Source: Linum tenue
Taxonomy: Eukaryota > Streptophyta > Magnoliopsida > Malpighiales > Linaceae
Assembly: GCA_946122785.1 (NCBI GenBank)
Contig: CAMGYJ010000005.1
Coordinates: forward strand, 90,762,547-90,826,546
Length of the DNA stretch: 64,000 bases
Direction: 5' to 3'
Made by a program: the position numbers and the translations under genes. The notes below the pieces were generated by a model that had not been told where the DNA came from, made no database searches, and was given only the letters and a program-made list of their open reading frames with translations. Shown one piece after another: positions 1-12,479 of this stretch. The first letter of the stretch is position 1. The number at the start of each line of letters is the position of its first letter.

Positions 1-3000
1 CTTGAAAAGGGGTTGGGGGATACTACTTAAAGCGGGTTGCATTCAATTCTTATTATTTAATACCGAACTAACGAGCGTAATGAGCTAAGAAGCTAGCATT
101 CCTTGAGGAATCCTGCTACAAGGAGTTTTTAATCGTCTAGTGGGCTATCTTTCTGTTCTAAAAAGAATATGGCCTTATCCCTAAATTGTGGATTTAGAGT
201 TAAGAGTAAGTGCATATTTTGGTGATATAGCTATGCATAATTAGATTTGGCTCTTGATCTTGAGTATAACTAGATTTAAGGTATGATATTTATAAAAAAA
301 AACTCCTACTTTTTTAATGGATTTGAAAAATAAAGGTTAAATAATTTTGGTGGTCTTTCAAAAAATGAAGAAGAAAAAAAGGAGATTAATAATCATCCAT
401 AATGAATAATTCTGGTGGTCTCACCTGGTCAGGATCTAAATGGTTCAACCGGCCGATTGATAACCTTCACTAGAGAGGTAGTAAATTTCATAAAAATGAG
501 AAAAAAATATTCGATGACTACATATAGCGCATATCTTGAACAATGTTTTGATAATTCGTAAAATAAAATATATTCATTAAATTCTGGTTTGTTTTACTTT
601 TTTAAGAGTCTCAATCTACAAAGATCACTAAAAAATAGGCGGATATCCATAGATTTTTTCTTATCATAAATAGACATAATTAAAAGGACATAATCAATAC
701 TTAAAATCACAATAGATAACCATCTGATATTGTTGCCAATATACGCTCGAAGCGCACATAATCGTCTAGTTTTATATATAAAAAAAATTAAAATATTGTT
801 TACTCCTTTGTCTTATTTCCATTTTGTAATAGCAGGGTGTGTAATAGATAGTTTTGGTCCTACTGCAGTGCCCCAAATGTCAACCCTCTTATTAGGGAGC
901 AAATCCGGTGAGTAATCTTGTGCTGATATAACCTCAAGCATAACCCAATAAGAATCTGCCACATCAGCGCCTCCTTCTCTCTCCTCAAAATTTTCTTAAT
1001 TTTCCTTCCCTTAATATTTAACGGACGATTTCTCACTCATTTTAATTCGGAATTTAATTTTTTTTTTGAACAGTTAGATCAGATTAATTGTGCTCTTCAA
1101 AATAATATTCACTTTGATAGTTTTTGGAACAAATAAAAATTTGCCAGTTATTACCAGTCTATACCATATTGTTTTGACTGGTATTAACTATTAAATAACA
1201 GTATACCATATGGTATGAAAAATACCACCCCCATACCAGGGTGGTATAGTATGGTTAGGAGTTGGTAACAAGAGGTTTGAAATTTTTTCACCCATAAAAA
1301 GTTGAAATCCAATAGATAATGATTAAATCGTTCATTCTATGCAAAATTTTTGAAAATGACTAAAAAACGAATGAGATATCATATGGTATGTAGTTGGTAA
1401 TGGAAAAAAAATTCTCAAAAAATATTGAAAAAATGGATATCATTTTGTAGAGCACTACAAACTCGTTCCATCTGTGCAAAAGAAATTGAAATCCGAGTTA
1501 GAATGAAGAATATATAATCCAATTAAGAAAACTAGGGAAAATAAATTCTTTTAATTCTTCATCCTTAAATCTGCAGTCACTTAAAAGAATGGTCCAAATT
1601 TGGTTGCTTATAGTTATGCACCTTAAGATTATACACTATATCTTGAGCCCTCTTATTGGCTGGAATAGTTGTGGTTTATTTGACCTACCCTTTCAAATTG
1701 CTACCAGTCTAATAAGAGATGAAATCCAACCGTGCAGGCTACTCGCACATCAAAATAAAATGAGAATAATTAGTTAAACACACTCCATATAAACATCTTT
1801 AGGGAAGGGACTTTAACTTTATATATCCATATATCCATAGGTATTATTAAAGTTACAAGTTGGTTACTGTTCCATAAGAGTTTTACTAATATGCTATGCT
1901 GTCATTTTCTTTCCTAACCTACCATTTATTCATTAACGCGTGTCTATGTAGTGGACAACTAATACGGTGTAGCTTTGATATTGTTCTCCATCATTCTTCT
2001 CGATTTTCATCCGCCGCTCTTCTAAACCTTCCTTCTTTCCCCTCCTCCAATCAAGAACATGATGAAAATTGAAACCTCGCTTCCTGCCTTCTTGCCAAGT
2101 GATGTTTTGTATTTCTCTTCTATCTCCGCCGATAAAATCTTTTGTATTTCTTCCTTTGTCGTCGATCAAATTGGGGGAAACCCCAATCAGAAAAGAAAGA
2201 ACTTGAGGGTGAGCTTTTCTTACCTAAATCGCCAAAACAAGTGACAGAGAATCGCTTCTCCGAAAACTGAAAAGTGCACCCAATCTAATCCTCCAATATG
2301 ATTCCCTTGCTGCATGTTATCCTCTGATTTAGATCCGCCCATGGAAGATGATTATGAATCAACACGCAGAGCAATCGATCACTCTTATTCTACTTCATCG
2401 AGATCTTTTTTTCTTCCAATCTCCTGAGAAGTAGACGTGATCGAGATGGGACCGTTCGTGAATAGGAACGTTTTTTGAAGAGCTATTGCATAGGGATCTC
2501 AAGCTCATCAAGGTACATGCAACGTTGGCCAAAGTTGAGTAGATATGAATCCAACTTTATATCTTAGATTCTGGAAGCTGATATTTGGTTGATGTTGTGA
2601 GGCAATAAACAAAACTGGAGTAGTAGCTCAAATCGCTACTTCCAATATGTTTGAATTAGGAACCCATAAAAGAGATGAGAAACTTCAACCAAGAGATGCG
2701 GATTGAAGGAGAAGAAGCGATGGGACCTAGCTAGAGCTCCGGTTTCATAATCATTATCATCTCCTATATACTAAAGTAGTGGATAGAACATGCAATATGA
2801 ATTGGAGAGCTGCCCAGTTTTTCCTTTAGGGTAGAAAGATGGTCTTTTATCAGATGAAAAGAAATGGAAGGACTAGGAAACCATAGAAACAAGAAGGACA
2901 AAGAGTGAACAACAATAGGTGATAAATGGAGGTGGAAAGAGCAGGAGTTTTACTCCACGTTTCATTTATTCATTTTACCATCGATACACGTGGAGTGGAA

Positions 3001-3150
3001 GGTTCATTCTCCCATTTTTATATTAATTTCTTAAATTTCTACTTATTATTATTTATTAACTTACCATTTTCAATGCTTATAGAGTATAGAAGGATCATAG
3101 ATTGATAAAGTAGCATTATTTAGTTTAGTGTTGGTCAATTGTTACATTCA
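1..3150. other. Gene-poor A+T-rich DNA
   Basis: I see no supported gene here. The open frames are short (about 60-80 codons), have no recognisable domain and no convincing codon pattern. The only structured piece is a small hairpin near 1.2 kb, listed separately. The 2.0-3.0 kb part is less A+T-rich and could be decayed leader or transposon sequence, but nothing in it identifies a family. Confidence 0.6.
1203..1247. repeat. Short palindrome and hairpin
   Basis: A perfect 14-bp palindrome ATACCATATGGTAT is followed by a 9-bp stem (ATACCACCC with GGGTGGTAT) around an 8-nt loop. It may be the core of a decayed MITE. I found no target duplication around it. Confidence 0.45.
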
Positions 3151-3189
3151 ACAGACTAAGAATTATCACAGTGTGAATCTAGAGTCGAG

Positions 3190-4700
3190 ATCCAACCTTG
3201 AGAGCAATTGAGTCTCACGGAACTACACCGCGAATTAATCCCGACTAGATCTCAAGTTTTTAAACTCTAGCCGGGTGCAGTATAGGGCAAGTATTTAATC
3301 GTCAAACCCGGGCCGGTCCATATACCCCTATTTCAATCGCTTAGGTTGTTATCTACCAAAACGGTTTTGGGTTTAAAAATAAGAAAACTACAAATAAAAA
3401 CAAGCAAGTAAAGTAAATCGAGGTCGTCCCAATGGGAGAAGAGATCACTCGGGTGTTGCTCCCTCTAGCTAACAATTACAACTTGATGAATCGAACGACC
3501 GTGTGTAGTTAGGGGGTTATAAACCACATGGAAGTCTAACAAGTAGTCAAGGCCACCATCTTAGTCTCTAGGTTGAGGAAATGGGATTATGATCCAAGCC
3601 GCTAATGCGACCCTCTCAACCTATCGACTGATGAATGGTTAGACTTCACCCTCGAATTGGAGTTCGGACGGCCACCCACAACCAAACCCTAAGTGCTAAT
3701 ACGAAATAGGAGGTTTGCCCTTAATTAACCTAGAATAGGAGGCATGAAATGCCCAAGAAAGCCAATCTCTTATAGAGCCTCTTAAGTTAAGGAGGGTTCT
3801 CTTTAAACTAGTCTAGGAGGCCTTGAATTCCCAAGGAAAACCAGCTCAAATTGAGCCTCTTTGGATAAAGGAGGTTTCCTCTCTAAACTAGCCTAGGAGG
3901 CATGCAATGCCCAAGAACACCCATCTCTAATTGGGCCTCTTAAGCTAATGAGGTCTCCTCTCTAAGCTAGGTCAACATAGCACACACAATCACCATGAAA
4001 AATACTTCCACATTCACATTAAACACAACCACACACAAATCATTCAACACATACAAGCATTCACATGTTTCAAGTTAGGGTTCACAACACCCAAGTGAAT
4101 AGGTAGGCTATTCCATAGCTAGGCAAAAGAAAACAAGAAAGAGGAGAGAAAGAACCATGAAGAGATGACAATCTTCCTTCCTCCTTGCTTGAATCTCTTT
4201 TGAGAGGTAAGAATCTTCACTCCTCTAGCTTAGGGCAAGCCCAATCTCCTTCTTCCTCCTTTGAATGTCACTTTATTTCTCTAGAATAGGAAGAGGAAAC
4301 CCTAATCTCTCACTAGAAACCCTCTTTTATTCTCAAAACTAAAACCCTAGAAAAAGCTCTCCCTTCTCCTTCAGCTCCCTTCTCCTATTATACCCAGATC
4401 TGACTATGTTCAAGGTCTTAGGCTTCAGTTCACGACCGCGTTGATCAGTTCAAGGTCTTAGACCTCAGTTCACGCCCGTGAACATCAAAACGTGTCCTTG
4501 AACTTAGTGAACTGAACCAAAACGCACCGCTTCACTTATTGGGTTTACGGTTTGTGGTTGCAGTTCACGGTTTTAGCGACTATGAACAGCCTTGGCGTTA
4601 GTAACCTCAGAAACCCCTCGGGACGCTTCTTGGTTCACGGTTTGTGATTCCAGTTCACGGTCTTGACGACCTTGAACTCCAATGATGGATCGTGAACACA
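3190..4700. repeat. Non-coding repeat block A with TTCACGG motifs
   Basis: This block resembles block B at about 5.42-6.49 kb. Both begin with a GGGTG-AG-ATAGGGCAA stretch followed by a TTATCTA segment. Both run through tandem GGAGGC or CTAGG-rich text and a leader-like part ending in AAAACCCTAGA. Both finish with several inverted TTCACGG/CCGTGAA motifs, here at about 4.41-4.69 kb. There is no open frame of interest. It looks like the non-coding part of a large plant transposable element, possibly an LTR element or a third MULE-like family. The family is not established. Confidence 0.4.
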
Positions 4701-5005
4701 GGCTGAATCCTCCTCTTTGCCCGGTCCTTGCTCCTTTCCTTCCAACTTTTGACTATGGGATTGGTTTCACCTGTTAGACTCTGAAACACACTGAAACACA
4801 AAAAAAACCTAGCGTAAAACCACCACTTTTGGAGCTCAATTGCCGCAAACTTCAAAGAGAAATGGGGATAAAAAAGTGAACAATCAGCCCGAATCAGCAA
4901 TGTTGGTTTGAAGTGGAGGGACTGATGAAGAATCGTGTACGAATTAAGGGTAGATTAAAAAATTATTAATTAGTTAGCCGTTAGGATTTAGATTCCAATA
5001 TATAT

Positions 5006-5353
5006 GGGGTACCGCATACCTTGAGTATGAAAAAGCTATCTAGATCTCAAATTAGCAAGATTTTTGGGTTTGATACTATACCCTAACCCTTAATGAGCGA
5101 ACCCTGAGTCCTAATTATCTAAATCATAAACTATAAATCCTGAAATGGTGCTTTCAAAAAAAAAATTTGCCTATATTTGGACGAATAATAACCGTCGATT
5201 ATTGTTTCTATTTAAATTGATCTTGAGGTATAAGATTTAGAGAATTAAGACTTAGATTTTTATTTTTAAGGGTTAGAGTATAGTATCATGTCCAAAAGAT
5301 CAGTCAATTCAAGGTCTGAATATCATTTTCATACTCAAGGTATGCGGTACCCC
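5006..5353. mobile_element. MITE-like element with perfect 28-bp terminal inverted repeats
   Basis: The first 28 bases (5006-5033, starting GGGGTACCGCATACC) are exactly repeated in inverse at 5326-5353. Weaker inverted similarity continues inward for about 100 bases on each side, including CCCTAACCCTTAA against its complement. The 348-bp size, lack of coding sequence and long arms fit a non-autonomous DNA transposon. No clear target duplication is visible, so the superfamily is open. Confidence 0.7.
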
Positions 5354-5386
5354 GATTTTCGCCATTGGTACCAGTGGAACTCACCA

Positions 5387-5414
5387 TGTGTGTGTGTGTG
5401 TGTGTGTGTGTGTG
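5387..5414. repeat. (TG)n microsatellite
   Basis: Fourteen uninterrupted TG dinucleotides lie just downstream of the MITE. Confidence 0.95.
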
Positions 5415-5419
5415 ACTCG

Positions 5420-6490
5420 ATCTAAATACAACATCCCAATCGACGGCCACGTATAACTGGCGACCGGGTGTAGCATAGGGCAACCAAGTAATAAGAATTT
5501 ATCGTACCACGGGGATCTAGGCTTACCCTACTTCAAGTTTAGGGTTCGTTATCTAGCCAACCTAGGATGGTGATTAGAAGAACTAAACTAACTAACCTAG
5601 CTATTTACAAGTTTTGGGAGCTCTCTTGGGTTGCATCTCCCTATTTCTACCCTTTGGATCGATGTTGAGTACTATCCTAACTCGATCGATTCACTATCCT
5701 ACCGTTATGAGATTGAATCACTCGGGACGGAACAGGAACGGCGAAGTGATGAATGCGTATGAGCTCTAATCAACGTAGGGTTTCATATATTGCTAGGAGA
5801 TCAATGGAATCAACTCCCTCGGGGATTACCAGGACAATATACGATAGGAGTGACCCAAAGAAGGCAATAGGGGGCTCTAAGGGGATTTTCTCCCTCCTAG
5901 GTCAAAGCTCAATTGACAAGTCAAGGAATCCAAACTCATTCAATCCTTACCAAACATCCATCAAATGGATAAATTCATCAACCAAAGATAGATTTGGTCA
6001 CATACATCTACAATGAAACAAAATCTAGACCTAGGGTTCTTAAACCCACGAGAAGAGGGTGAGTTTCTAAGGAGAAGAAGAGAGAGATTATAAATTAGAG
6101 CCCAAAATCTTCTTCTTCTAGGATTGATTCCTTACTTCCAAACTTGATCAATGCCTTCAATTAAGCTCCAAGATTACTCAAGAACTCTCTCTCTCTCTCT
6201 CTCTCTCACTAGAACTCCCCTTTGGTGTTTTGGGTCAAAACCCTAGAGAAATAAACTATTTCCTCTCCAAAAACCAGCTCTCCTTTCTCTCTCACGCTGT
6301 TGTCTATATATTTTCCTGAAAGGGCCCAGTTCACGGCCGAGGGCTTCAGTTCACGGTCTTAGATCGTGGACTGACTTGAGGCCAGTAACTTGCAAAACCT
6401 TTCTTGAAATTGGTCACTTCACGGTCTGGGCTTTCAGTTCACGATCTTAGAGACCGTGAACTGAAGCTCCAACCCGTGAACAAAGCTCAG
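5420..6490. repeat. Non-coding repeat block B with TTCACGG motifs
   Basis: This is a diverged second copy of the layout seen in block A: GGGTGTAGCATAGGGCAA near 5.47 kb, a GTTATCTAG segment, a leader-like region with (CT)n at about 6.19-6.21 kb and AAAACCCTAGA near 6.24 kb. It ends with inverted TTCACGG and CCGTGAA motifs at 6.33-6.48 kb. The 87-codon frame at 5753-6016 has no recognisable domain and is probably chance. Confidence 0.4.
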
Positions 6491-8177
6491 CCTCCACTTT
6501 TTGGCTTGTTTTGACCTCCGAATGACCTGAAACTAGTCCCGGACCTTCCCACACGTGCTAGGACCTGAAATGTAACAAAACAAGCACAAACTAGTCTAAA
6601 ATAGGTCAAGGGACGGTGATCTACTAAGCATAACGGGTAAGAAATGAGGGGTAAAATATGTACATTTGGACCCGAATCACTCCCCCACACTTGAACGTTA
6701 GCTTGTCCCCAAGCAAACCAAGTACAAAACAAGCTCACAACTTCTTTTTCAACCAAATTTTTAAGGCATGTCATAGGGCACAAAACGAATGAATCATAAT
6801 GGTTATTTGACACCGACCTATGGAAAAAACAAAGTAATCATGGCAACCACCACAAACGACATTCAACCGTATTAAGATTGTGCAAATGAATAGTTCTCAC
6901 ATTATTCATCAAACAACACATAACCTGTCTCGACGACTCACCAATCACAATCACTCGTGCATGAAGATCACATCATAGGAACGAATGATCGAGCAACCTA
7001 GGTCATCACCGGGGTATAAAAAATGAACTAAACATGATGAATGAATCACTCACTCTCGACCAGTGAGGTCTAGACCATTTGATGCAAAAGATGTGCATAT
7101 TGACGCCCAATCCTAACATCCCTTTACCATGATGGTAACCTCTAAATGTTAGAGGTCACAAGATGGATGTCGTTGCTAGCTTGTCCGGAGGTCTTAGACA
7201 CGGGTTCAAATGAATGGCTAGGGTCTAGGACATGGGCAAAAGGCTATTTAGGTGGTGGCAATCATAACATGAGGTTCCACATCTTCAATCTAAAACCAAA
7301 ACAAGGTTATATGGTTTCGAGTAGAACCTTCTTCTACAAGCAATGGCCACTAGCATCGGCCAAAAACCACACTTCCCTCCATTCCAAACAACAACCAATC
7401 ACCAAAACATGTCACATATACTTTCTTTCTACATTTGCTAGTCAATTCAAGCACAAAAGTGTAGAGGTCAATAACTTGTAAGTGTTTCTATAGCTTGCAT
7501 GCCAAGAAACACTTTTTAAGAGCATGTCCAACTTTTATTATATTTTTGGTGACCACTCTCTTTTCTTCTTTGCCCTTTTATTGATTTCTTTCTCTTTTTC
7601 CTTTTTCCTTTCTCTTTCCTTTCAGGGCTATAGAGAGCTATATACACATGCCACATTTTTTAACATAAGGAACAATGCTCGCTTTGAAAAACTACCTCCA
7701 CACTCACTTCAAAATCTTAGAAAAACCATACACAAATCACTCATTAGGAACCTCATTTAAGCTCAAATAATATGAAGGGAGCTTCCAAACACAAGGGTAA
7801 CTCGATAACGGTGTAGACATGAAGAAAGCAATGGGTCTTTCTATCTAAATCAATCAAGCTGAATTAGCAAGAGCTACCTAACATGAACGACCCTTAAGAC
7901 ACACGACTCAAAAGGGTTGACTAGGGGATGATACAATCGGGACAAGTCAAATTTAGTTTGTGGACTAAACCTATGCCTCCATCTTCCTCCCTAGCAACCA
8001 CGTAAATGCTATGCATCAAGTAAAGGGGGATCTATCGCACAAGAATGAAACGAATGACACAAGTCTCACATGGCTACCTAGGTGCTCAATCATTCGTACT
8101 AATTCCCTAAACTCGATGCATATGCAACTGTGAAAAGCAAGTAATCGATTCAAAACATCTATCGGTTCACAAACATA
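6490..8177. other. Non-coding repeat-derived DNA
   Basis: I see no supported gene. A CTCCCCCACACTTGAACG stretch near 6.68 kb resembles text often seen beside plant LTR elements, which suggests retrotransposon-derived DNA. Open frames of up to 111 codons lack any domain. Confidence 0.4.
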
Positions 8178-8438
8178 ACGGTTTGTTTATATGTTGACAA
8201 CACCAGTGCAATTCGTATAGCCACGAATCCAGTGCTACATAACAGGACCAAGCACATTGAAGTTCACGTACCTTACATTCTCCAGCTTGTGACTGAAGGA
8301 TCGGTGGAGTTAGCGTATATCACTTCTGAAGATCAGACTGCTGATCTGCTAACAAAGGCAGTGTCCTCTACTCGTCATTGGTTTCTAGCACACAAATTGA
8401 TGTTGCGTAAGCATCATCAATTTGAGGGAGGGTGTTAG
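8178..8438 (+). pseudogene. Ty1/copia RNase H C-terminus (5'-truncated)
   Basis: The translation contains the copia RNase H tail. A YVDNTSAI segment (the usual CDN-S-A-I box) is followed by NRTKHIEVH, then ITSEDQTADLLTKA, then a short tail ending just before the LTR. Everything upstream (gag, protease, integrase, reverse transcriptase) is missing, so this is the 3' scrap of an element on the + strand. The polypurine tract TTGAGGGAGGG and an LTR follow directly. Confidence 0.85.
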
Positions 8439-8659
8439 GAGTTAGAGGATTATTATGTAATTAACCCTTTAGGGTTAGTGTAGTTCGGCCGAGTATATAT
8501 ATTGTGGAGAAGGACATATTATTGTGTAACAGATATTTAAGTAACAAGAACTACAAACTGCCTTGTGCCGTGGACTAGTCTCAATGATCATCGTTGAGGA
8601 AACCACGTAAATCTCGTGTTTTATGTTTATGTTCTATAGATTCAATTAGAGTTTTGACA
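8433..8659 (+). repeat. 3' LTR of the truncated copia element
   Basis: The LTR starts TGTTAGGAGT directly after a polypurine tract and probably ends TTTTGACA, giving TG...CA ends and about 227 bp. It contains a TATATATA box and CTTGTGCCG-type R-region text. The partner 5' LTR is not in the window. Confidence 0.65.
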
Positions 8660-9928
8660 GTTATCAGTGTTTTTTCTTTCCCAAGTTTCTTTTAAAGTTC
8701 TTCCTTCAATTTTACTAACTTAAGCAGGTTTGACTAGGTATACCTTGTTGTCCTTGATAAGTGTGGAGTGCCGGAAATGCAGAGGCATGAGTTGCTGCAG
8801 CTGAGACATCGGCGAATTCCTAGGATGCATTTGAATAGTATCCAGTCGAGGTAACGCTATGCAACATTGCCAACGGCGGGCACCTCTCACTCGCCAGGGA
8901 GAAGTGGCTTATTCTGATTCCCCTGCCAGAAACCTGTATCTTGTCAATTACCCTGTTCTTGTTACTCAAGTTGAAGCTCTTGTTCTCTCCATCCACCACC
9001 ACTTCTCCTTCCTTCTACTGCGCGTAAATCTCTACTTCCCCCATCAACTCCTCCCCTCTATAGTCTATACACCACCATCGGTTTCATCATCATCTCTTTG
9101 CAGACAAAATAGGTCCGGGGGGATTTCGATTTCTTTCGTTTTAAGCCTAGGTTTTCAATGGAGACTTGTTTCCTTTTTCAAGCGTCAAATCCAAAAGTCA
9201 GTGAATCGGAAACCCAAGTCTAGTCGTCCTGGCCTTTGTCCACATCGAATCTATCGACAAGTTTCTCAGCGACCAACAGAGAAAGAGAATAAAAGAAAAA
9301 GGAAAGTTGGGAGGAGAAAGTTTCCCTTTTTTAGGTTCAAATCGTGTTTAAGATGATAATAATATGATTCGATAAGGACGGGAGAGGAGTCGGGAAGCTA
9401 GACGAAGAGGATTGCGGAGGCGGAAGAAGGTCCACGAGCCGGAAGCCTTCGGAGGGAGGTTTTTTTCTGAGAGCGAAGAGGCAGGAGGGGAGGAATAGAG
9501 AGAAGCAATGGTGATGCGATGATGGAGAGGGAGAGGAGATAGAGAGGAATGGGTTGGGTTGGGTTGGGTTGGGTTGGGATGGTGAGTTGGTTAGGGTTTA
9601 ATTGGTTTTTATTTTACTTTTTGTTAATTGTTTTATGATGTGGATGCTGACGAGACAGCTGATTAGACTAAACTAACAGAATTTTGGAAGGAGATTGGCA
9701 AAATTACAATTTTGTTATTAGTCCAAACATATGTTACTGAAACGTGCAAAATCAAAGATTTGTAACTATTTTGTACAAAATGAACAATTTTGTTAGCATT
9801 TATGATAATTAGCCTAATTATTAGTGAGTTATAGATTATGGTTAGTCATTTATTACCGTAATGCATAGTGGATTAGGAAGCTTTGTTGTTGGTTTTTCCT
9901 TAATAAAAGGTATAAAAGTTTTTTTTTT
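8660..9928. other. Intergenic DNA with a GGGTT tract
   Basis: No gene is supported. A 165-codon open frame at 8859-9356 has no domain, lies in C/T-rich leader-like DNA and was not accepted. A (GGGTT)n tract at 9551-9578 is a simple repeat. The 9.36-9.55 kb part is purine-rich. Confidence 0.5.
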
Positions 9929-11371
9929 GGTTAATACCTTATTTTGGCCCGAAATATACCCAAACTTTTTATCATGGCCCGTGGTTTATGAAATTGCTCC
10001 CGTGGCCCGAACTATGCACGACACTTCCTTGATTGGCCCGGCGCGGCTTTTGACCGTCAAATTGGACGGTCAACTTCATTGACAGTTAGTCAAACGTTAG
10101 GTAACTTGCCACATCAACGAACCCAAATCAAATTTTTTTAATTTAATTAATTCATTTCATTTTCTAATAACAATAATAATTAATATGTTCAATTTTAATT
10201 ATTTTTTGTTAATTATTATTTTTATTTCACTGACGTGGCAAGTGACATGTCATTTGACTAACGGTCAATGGAGTTGACCGTCCAATTTGACGGTCAAAAC
10301 CCGTGTCGGACCAATCAAGGAAGTATGGTGTATAGTTCGGGCCAAGAGAGCAATTTCAAAAACGGGCTAAGGTAGAAAGTTTGGGTGGTAAAATACTTCA
10401 GGTGGCACTTAAGTTTGAGAATTGGGGTAGACATACCACTTAAGTTTGAATAGGGCGTCGGGTACCATTAAAGTCGACAAAATGTGCATCCCTCTACTTT
10501 TCCATCCAACCCAAACTTTTAATTACTTTTTGATACCCAAAACTTTTAAAAACATCCAAAACTATATTTCAACAAGTTTTATCTAATATAATAATAAGAA
10601 AACCTTCTAAACATATCATTACTAAAGTAACTAATAATTTCTTTCAATAAAATAGATAAATTAGTAAAAATAGTAAACAAATATCAAGAAGAATAATAAA
10701 TATACTAGAAGCACCATTAGAAATAGTAAAAATAGAACCTAATCGATCATCAATACATCAAAATCCAAGAAGGATAAATGGAACACAATCAGAAAGAATA
10801 ACACATATTCCACTAATTGAAAAAATTTAGTACGAAAAGAGATGAAAAGAAACCAAATAATAAATAAAATATAAAGCTACAACATTCGGTAAAAATTGTA
10901 GAAAAGAAAATATGACTATAAAAGCTACAACATTGTTTAGTTACAACATTCATGGAATAATTCAATTTAGAACACATAATGATATTGAAAACAATTATAA
11001 TGATAATTAATTCTAAATTTTCTATTAAAATTTTGGTTAGTTGTCAGGTATTCAAAAGAGAATTCTAACTAAACAATAAAAAAAATTATGTTTTTCATAA
11101 GTCCAAATGGTTTTTTACAATAACAAAAATAAAAGGACCAATTATGAAATTTAGAAAACGGAATATTCCAAGAATACTATGTCAACTTTAACGGAATGCA
11201 CTTAGCAGTAAACTTAAGTGGTATCGGGTGCACGTACAATAGAGTTGAGTGGTACCCGATGACCTATTTAAACTTAAATGGCATGTCTAGTCTAATTCTC
11301 AAACTTAAATGACAGCCAAAATATTTTATTCAAAGTGTAGATATAGTTCGGACCAAAATAAAATATTAATT
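9929..11371. mobile_element. Foldback (long inverted repeat) element, host of a nested element
   Basis: The left arm (about 9929-10130) begins GGTTAATACCTTATTTTGG and contains the TTGACCGTCAAATTGGACGG segment. The right arm carries the inverse of the same text at about 10.24-10.39 kb. The right arm is then interrupted and resumes at 11.34-11.37 kb with the inverse of the terminal segment (CGGACCAAAATA). Similar 12-mers flank the whole (GGTATAAAAGTT on the left, GGTATGAAAGTT on the right), a possible target duplication. There is no coding sequence. Confidence 0.65.
10400..11318. mobile_element. Second inverted-repeat element nested in the first
   Basis: The left arm GGTGGCACTTAAGTTTGAG and following text (to about 10.48 kb, including TCGGGTACCATT) are matched in inverse by 11.21-11.32 kb (ending CTCAAACTTAAATGACAGCC). 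The interior is A+T-rich and non-coding. Flanking AAAATACTT and AAAATATTT may be a 9-bp target duplication with two mismatches. The position inside the right arm of the outer element sets the order: outer first, inner later. Confidence 0.65.
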
Positions 11372-12300
11372 TCTTTTTTGGCAGGGTATGAAAGTTGTTG
11401 CTAGCATCATGGAAAAGAGTCAAATTCGTCAAAGCCTATCTCGCTTTCTTTCTCTCAACCTCTTTTCCAAAGGTCTCGGGACTCTTAAAGTTTATCATAG
11501 CGTGATAACAAGTCAATTATTTCCCAAACAATATAGAGATTATTGTTACGGATAAGGAGCAAGACATGGTTGTATTCAACTACAACGTCTCGAGAGAGCT
11601 CATCGAGCTCAACAACACAGCTAAGAAATAGAGTAATAGTTGTTGTTTGGCCAGACGGAAGAAGAGAGCTCAACAACATAATTAAGTTTTCAATTAAGGT
11701 TGTCAAACTAGTTTAAATTGTTGAACCGATCAAGGGATTTGAAATTTAATGATCTGATCGGGCTCTAAGCTATTTAAACAGTTTTGTACATTTTCTAAAT
11801 ATATATATAAATAAGACAGTAATTTCAAATTTCAATGAACGAAAAGAAATTTACCTTATATTTATCTATTAAAAACTTAACCCCATTAGTCACACACACC
11901 ATCTTCCTTTCCTGTATCCCCTCTCCCCTTCCTTTCTCAAGGTTGTTTTGGAACTCGATTTTGACCGAACCAGTTCTAACCAGCCGACCGGAAGAGGTTT
12001 AACAACCTTGCTTACAACAGTGGGAATGCTCCACCATTGACTCATTGTGTTGAGCAAAGCAGTTGGCACAGAGATTGGTACGGAACGTAACAAAAATCAA
12101 AACTGTTCAGCCTCTTCCTGTTCAGCCTTTTCAAAGATATCTCTTGTATAGATTTCGTTGGACGATGCTGAAGCATTACATGCCAGCACGCAACCAATTA
12201 AGAAAAAGGCCAAACCAGATGAATCCATCCCCCCAGCGCTACATCAACTTAATTTCGACCACTTGACATTTGATAAGCCTATAGAATAGAATAGGTACAT
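11372..12300. other. Non-coding DNA with a possible exon remnant
   Basis: An open stretch at about 12151-12288 (+) reads as 45 codons ending in a stop. It contains a basic patch (IKKKAKPDES) and the tail LNFDHLTFDKPIE. It could be the last exon of a decayed nuclear protein gene, but I do not recognise the family. Otherwise I see nothing coding. The large MULE begins immediately after. Confidence 0.3.
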
Positions 12301-12309
12301 ATCCCCCTA
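12301..12309. repeat. Left 9-bp target site duplication of MULE E1
   Basis: ATCCCCCTA directly abuts the left inverted repeat and is repeated exactly at 33114-33122 outside the right inverted repeat. Nine bases is the usual Mutator-superfamily length. Confidence 0.88.
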
Positions 12310-12343
12310 GAGGCATTTTAGTATGCTATATAGTACCCATGCT
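12310..12343 (+). repeat. Left terminal inverted repeat of E1
   Basis: Starts GAGGCATTTTAGTATGC. It matches the inverse of the right end at 28 of 34 positions by my count, with the best-conserved block (ACCCATGCT) at its inner side. Confidence 0.85.
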
Positions 12344-12479
12344 TTAATATACTTAGAGCCATTAGATCTTGTTATAAAATATCAGCCATTGGATTGAAAT
12401 TATTTAATTATTATTATTTTCACTTGTGGACTGGTAACCTGTTGCACCGGTTCATTACACAATCATTTTAAAAAAAATT

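Noticed and set aside
8660..8672. GTTATCAGTG as a primer-binding site after the 8.4-8.66 kb LTR
   Set aside because: Only a partial match to TGGTATCAGAGC and no gag follows. The LTR is better read as a 3' LTR.
8859..9356. 165-codon open frame
   Set aside because: No domain, skewed C/T composition, and no promoter or splice evidence.
9551..9578. Telomere-like GGGTT repeat
   Set aside because: The plant telomere unit is TTTAGGG. Six GGGTT copies are a simple microsatellite.
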